From Silicimonas sp. (lineage in GTDB: Bacteria > Pseudomonadota > Alphaproteobacteria > Rhodobacterales > Rhodobacteraceae), in NCBI GenBank assembly GCA_022820365.1, contig JAJEFO010000001.1:27851-91850 (forward strand): 64,000 nt of DNA, written 5' to 3'. The translations under genes and the position numbers were made by a program. The notes under the pieces were generated by a model. That model had not been told where the DNA came from and did not search any database. It worked only from the letters and a program-made list of their open reading frames with translations. The stretch's first letter is position 1. Each line of letters begins with the position of its first letter. This document shows, one piece after another, positions 61,932-64,000 of this stretch.

Positions 61932-62477
61932 CTACCTCATGCGCAGCAGTGCGATCGGCGAATGCCTGCCGACATCAATTACGATTTCGCATTTCGTGCC
62001 CGCATGAATCTCGACATCCGGGGCTTTGTCGAGGGCGACCTTCACGTGGCGCACGGAAATCGGTGCCGACAACTCAATCTCCGCCCATTGCCCGGACAAA
62101 GGCGCTGCGGAAATATCCCGAATCTCTCCCCCGATCGTTGCCACTTCGCCTTCCGCGCCAACCAGCCTCACAACCGCCGGCAATCCAGCCCTGACTTGAG
62201 GTTCGAAGTCCTTTCTGATCCAGGCAAGTGCATGAATCGAATGGCCTTCCGTCTGCTGGCTTTCGCCGGACTCGACGATAACAGCGTCTACCGTGAGATT
62301 GCGGGCCACATCACCAAAGAAGAGCCATGCAGCAAGAAGCATGGACAAGACGCCAATCACGGCGACGAGCAGACGTTCGTGCGGTGTGGAAACTGTCAGC
62401 AGCCGATCGAGTTGTTCGCGATCTTCCTTTGCTGCGGCAACAGAATCCTGAAATGAGCCGAATGGGTTATTGAACAC
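61932..62477 (-). CDS. Short HlyD-like secretion adaptor of the NHLM system
   Basis: A 181-residue protein with an N-terminal charged part, one membrane helix (LLVAVIGVLSMLLAAWLFF, about residues 36-54) and a beta-barrel-like periplasmic part (AGLPAVVRLVGAEGEVATIGGEI; APISVRHVKVALDKAP). NHLM HlyD-type adaptors are usually much longer, with a lipoyl domain and coiled coil; those parts are absent here. The GTG start lacks an ideally spaced ribosome-binding site (GGAGG is 12 bases upstream). It is the first gene of the export operon. Confidence 0.75.
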   Translation of the reverse strand: MFNNPFGSFQDSVAAAKEDREQLDRLLTVSTPHERLLVAVIGVLSMLLAAWLFFGDVARNLTVDAVIVESGESQQTEGHSIHALAWIRKDFEPQVRAGLPAVVRLVGAEGEVATIGGEIRDISAAPLSGQWAEIELSAPISVRHVKVALDKAPDVEIHAGTKCEIVIDVGRHSPIALLRMR

Positions 62478-62984
62478 GACCGTACCCAGCCTCCTCCAAG
62501 AATTCGGGCCACCACAAATATCTCATGATCCGCGTATAGACGTAAGGGGCTTGTGCGCTTCCAATCAAGATCGGTCAAGTCCTCAACATGCCACGGGAAG
62601 ACTCTCCTTTCCCGCTTGAGCTTTCGGGGACATGTCGAAGCCTGCCGGAATTACAGCTTTGTTTCAGTCAGATGCCCGGTGACTGAGGAACGACCGAATT
62701 CCGGCCTGCCGAACGCTTCCGCAATGCCCAGCGCCGGAAGCGCACACTTAAGCGGCTGCAAGAGGCTGCAGGCGAGATCGTGCAAGAAACTCTTTGCGAT
62801 CACATGCCATATGCGCCAAACTGCATGAAGGCGCCACGAAGATGGCAGCAAAGAGGCAACGATGGGGACTTATATCGTTGAGTCACATTCGGAATGATGT
62901 TTACATTTTGTTCTCTCTCGGCGATGGTGCGTGAAATGGACGTCGGAGCGTCCACTCCCAAACGCTCGCGCAGGAGCGACCGCA
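62478..62984. other. Intergenic stretch between RiPP export operon and TnpB
   Basis: About 500 bases. No gene was recognised. It should carry the promoter of the export operon and the left end of the IS200/IS605-type element; no terminal hairpin could be fixed by eye. Confidence 0.4.
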
Positions 62985-64000
62985 ATGGCCATTGTCAAGA
63001 CGCACAGGCAGGTTGTCTACCGGCTTCTGCCGCAGACGCGCCAAAACTGGCGGTGGCTTGAGATGACGCTTGAAGCGCAGCGGCAACTCTGGAACGACGC
63101 CTTGGCGGAGCGGATCGACTGCTATCGCAAGACGGGCAGAAGCATCACGTATTTCGACCAGTGCAGGTCCGTCACCGAATGCCGCCGCGACATCCCGGCA
63201 ATGGCCGAATGCCCGCTGCGGATACAGCGTGGAACGCTCAAGCGGCTTGACGAAGCCTACAGGCATTTCTTCCGCCGCACGAAGAAGGGCGGAGCGCCAG
63301 GCTTCCCGAAGTTCAAGGGCAAGCCATTCTTCAACAGCATGTCCATCGTCTCCGGCGTGAAGGTGCGTGACGGGACATTGCACGTTCCGTCCTTCGGCGC
63401 CCTGAAGATACGGCGCAGGGGCGGGAACCCGTATCCTGACGGCAGGCCGGTTTCGGCGGTGCTGAAGCGGGAAGCCGGAAAGTGGACGGCCATTGTCTGC
63501 TACGCTGTCGAGCTGGAAGAGCCGGCAGACAACGGGGTCGTTCTCGGCCTTGACCGGAACGGAGGCCAGGTTGCGGACAGCGACGGTGTTCTTCACGAAA
63601 TGCCGGACATGAAACGGTTCGACGGAAGGGCCAGGCGTCTGCAGCGCCGGCTTTCGCGCCGGAAGAAGGGAAGCAGGCGACGCGAGCGGACGAAGCGGCA
63701 CTTGGCGAAGGTTCAGCGCAAGAAGGCGCAGAAGCGCCATGACTGGCATCACCATGTGAGCAAGACGCTTGCGGTGAAGGCGGGCAGCATTGCCGTCGAG
63801 GGCCTGAACGTGAAGGGGATGACGCGCTCGGCCAAGGGGACGGTCGAGGACCCCGGCAGGAATGTCGCCGCCAAGAGCGGGACCAACCGCGTGATCCTGA
63901 ACACGGGCTGGACGGCGCTGAAGCAGAAGATCGACTACAAGGCGGCGAACGTGATCGTCGTTCCCGCCATGAACACGTCACGGAAATGCCACGAGTGCGG
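62985..64000 (+). mobile_element. tnpB: TnpB (IS200/IS605-family RNA-guided nuclease), 3' partial
   Basis: The frame from ATG 62985 stays open to the right edge (338 codons). The N-terminus has the helical VVYRLLPQTRQNWRWLE and GAPGFPKFKG wedge-type segments. RuvC-I reads VVLGLDRNGGQVADSDG with its Asp, a basic KKGSRRRERTKRHLAKVQ bridge follows, RuvC-II reads GSIAVEGLNVKGMTRSAKG with its Glu, and the zinc-finger pattern begins at SRKCHECG where the window ends. RuvC-III and the guide-RNA region are beyond the edge. No TnpA transposase is seen upstream, so it may be an orphan or non-autonomous IS. Confidence 0.93.

Noticed and set aside
1..64000. CRISPR array
   Set aside because: No regularly spaced direct repeats were seen. 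The TnpB gene is an IS nuclease, not a Cas gene.

Overview
The window looks like a GC-rich alphaproteobacterial chromosome, probably marine or host-associated. This rests on an aerobic (late cobalt insertion) cobalamin pathway with cobG, cobN and cobF, a CbtAB cobalt importer, DmdA-like and MttB-like demethylases for betaine- or sulfonium-type methylated compounds, and a YcaO/NHLP peptide cluster next to a modular polyketide synthase. No rRNA, tRNA or CRISPR array was found. Species assignment is not possible by eye.

Layout. Positions 1-6628 hold the 3' end of a type I PKS module (DH-ER-KR-ACP, running in from the left edge) and a thioester reductase fused to a sulfotransferase. Positions 6629-8399 are non-genic debris: stable hairpins and remnants that look like an outer-membrane barrel, a TOPRIM protein and a tyrosine-integrase N-terminus. 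Positions 8400-10729 hold an MttB-family methyltransferase and a HAD phosphatase. Positions 11061-12952 hold two toxin-antitoxin loci: higBA with a nonsense codon in the toxin, and RES-Xre. Positions 13430-18064 are a minus-strand acyl-CoA operon (ACAD, enoyl-CoA hydratase, CoA-binding protein, thiolase, SRPBCC) interrupted by a decayed selenium-binding protein/methanethiol oxidase gene. Positions 18250-23940 are a LysR regulator followed by an alpha-hydroxy-acid oxidase, a TPP enzyme, a transthyretin-fold protein and a DmdA-like enzyme. Positions 24034-28293 hold a ketopantoate-reductase-like gene, a second MttB, and cbtB-cbtA with a His-rich third gene behind a cobalamin riboswitch. Positions 28488-30633 hold an N-methylproline-demethylase-like flavoprotein and an aldehyde dehydrogenase remnant.

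Positions 30994-45930 are a large cobalamin island led by a second cobalamin riboswitch: DUF1636, cobW, cobN, cobG, cobH, cobI, cobJ, (cobK reversed), cobL, cobM, (a lipoprotein reversed), cobB, cobA, cobF. Most neighbours overlap by four bases. With the cobalt importer it should supply corrinoid to B12-dependent enzymes such as the MttB-type methyltransferases beside it.

Positions 46184-62477 are the most striking part: an apparently undescribed ribosomal peptide (RiPP) cluster. A stand-alone 83-residue NHLP-type precursor ends in Ala-Gly followed by a possible core of only five residues, Leu-Cys-Cys-Cys-Trp. Around it lie a flavin-dependent tryptophan-halogenase-like enzyme, a fused E1-like/YcaO cyclodehydratase, an AlkB-type di-iron monooxygenase fused to a degenerate GlnE-like region, an NHLP-type leader fused to a terpene-cyclase-like barrel, an unknown 372-residue protein, and an export set of a C39 peptidase-ABC transporter, a second NHLM ABC transporter and a short HlyD-like adaptor. 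The simplest reading is a secreted, azole-rich, chlorinated-tryptophan pentapeptide. The window ends in a TnpB gene truncated by the right edge.
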